6,513 nucleotides of DNA from Planctomycetaceae bacterium (lineage in GTDB: Bacteria; Planctomycetota; Planctomycetia; Planctomycetales; Planctomycetaceae). The notes below the pieces were generated by a model that ran no database searches, was not told the DNA's origin, and worked only from the letters and a program-made list of their open reading frames with translations. Shown one piece after another: positions 5,990 through 6,513 of the stretch. A program made the translations under genes and the position numbers. The number at the start of each line of letters is the position of its first letter. Positions within the stretch are counted from its first letter, which is position 1. The stretch lies in the NCBI GenBank assembly GCA_020426425.1, contig JAGQQB010000208.1:1-6513 (forward strand), in the 5' to 3' direction.

Positions 5990-6513
5990 CCGAGATTGTG
6001 ATGAACAATGCCGTGCTGATTGGGGGCATGATGGCACTCGTCTGGCTCGTCAGCATCCCGCTGCGCGACGTCAGCATCATCGATCTCGTGTGGGGACTCG
6101 GTTTCGTGCTGGTCGCCTGGAAGACGGCGTGGCTGTTCAACGATTGGAGCTTCGCCGCCCCGTCGCGTCCGCTTCTGTTGGGCATGACGACGCTCTGGGG
6201 TCTGCGACTCACCTCGCATCTGGCGATGAGAAACATCGGTCACGGCGAAGACAAACGCTATGCGGCGATGCGCTGTGCCCGCCCGCAAACCTTCTGGTGG
6301 CAAAGCCTGTTGCTCGTTTTTGGCCTGCAAGCCGGCGTCATGTGGCTCATCTCACTGCCACTCCAATTCGGCATCGCCCAGCCAACACCGGGCTGGCACT
6401 GGCAACATGTGCTTGGGCTGTTGTTTTGGGCGATGGGCCTGTTCTTCGAAGCGGTAGGGGACTGGCAACTGATGCGGTTCAAACAGAATCCGGCCAATCG
6501 CGGTCAGGTGCTC
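5986..6513 (+). CDS. DUF1295 (steroid 5-alpha-reductase-like) membrane protein, 3'-truncated
   Basis: The frame is open from ATG at 5986 to the window end (176 residues, no stop). The start overlaps the upstream TGA (ATGA), indicating translational coupling. The product is an integral membrane protein of the DUF1295/COG3752 family, related to steroid 5-alpha reductases and ICMT-like enzymes. Hydrophobic segments lie at about 9-27, 32-53, 62-80, 105-128 and 141-158. Family blocks are IIDLVWGLGFVLVAW (31-45), RNIGHGEDKRYAAMR (82-96), LQAGVMWLISLPL (114-126) and FEAVGDWQLMRFKQNPANRG (154-173). Full members have roughly 230-270 residues, so the C-terminal part, including the usual TRHPNY-type cofactor-binding region, is beyond the window. 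Possible role: reduction or saturation of a double bond in the modified acyl chain, or another membrane-embedded step. This is inferred from fold and context only. Confidence 0.92.
   Translation, partial: MTEIVMNNAVLIGGMMALVWLVSIPLRDVSIIDLVWGLGFVLVAWKTAWLFNDWSFAAPSRPLLLGMTTLWGLRLTSHLAMRNIGHGEDKRYAAMRCARPQTFWWQSLLLVFGLQAGVMWLISLPLQFGIAQPTPGWHWQHVLGLLFWAMGLFFEAVGDWQLMRFKQNPANRGQVL

Overview
The window looks like GC-rich bacterial chromosome, most plausibly from a planctomycete (Planctomycetota). The main clue is the partial first gene, a SASA-domain (sialate O-acetylesterase-like, DUF303) protein of the kind that is very abundant in that phylum. This is a judgement from protein style; there is no rRNA or other marker to confirm it. 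All credible genes lie on the + strand. I see no tRNA or rRNA gene, CRISPR array, insertion sequence or phage gene.

Layout: (1) 1-897, the 3' part of the SASA-domain esterase gene. (2) 898-1395, an intergenic region of about 500 bp with no convincing gene. It holds three clear inverted repeats: a long imperfect hairpin just after the esterase stop, a perfect 7-bp-stem hairpin at 1178-1195, and a 16-bp dyad at 1274-1289 ahead of the next gene. (3) 1396 to the window end, a tightly packed five-gene run: FAD-dependent amine-oxidase-like protein (COG2907), DUF1365 protein, CFA-synthase-like methyltransferase, a second methyltransferase of the CFA/coclaurine-N-methyltransferase type, and a DUF1295 (steroid 5-alpha-reductase-like) membrane protein cut by the window end. 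Junctions overlap by 11, 4 and 4 bp. The only gap is 103 bp, between the two methyltransferases.

The five genes are best read as one lipid-tailoring operon. CFA-synthase relatives use S-adenosylmethionine to add a one-carbon unit to the double bond of a phospholipid acyl chain. The flavoprotein, the DUF1365 protein and the DUF1295 membrane protein could then oxidise, reduce or present the product. Similar sets (FAD oxidoreductase, DUF1365, CFA-like enzyme, DUF1295) occur in many bacteria, often near photolyase or light/singlet-oxygen-responsive regulators, and related enzymes make methyl-branched or furan fatty acids. The exact product here cannot be read from the sequence. The most informative detail is that the two methyltransferases have different active sites. 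The first has lost the Cys and His that help bind the catalytic bicarbonate in E. coli Cfa. The second keeps those, plus the Glu/Glu-His signature of plant coclaurine N-methyltransferases. They therefore probably do different chemistry. The first also carries an N-terminal extension built from four tandem 15-bp units.
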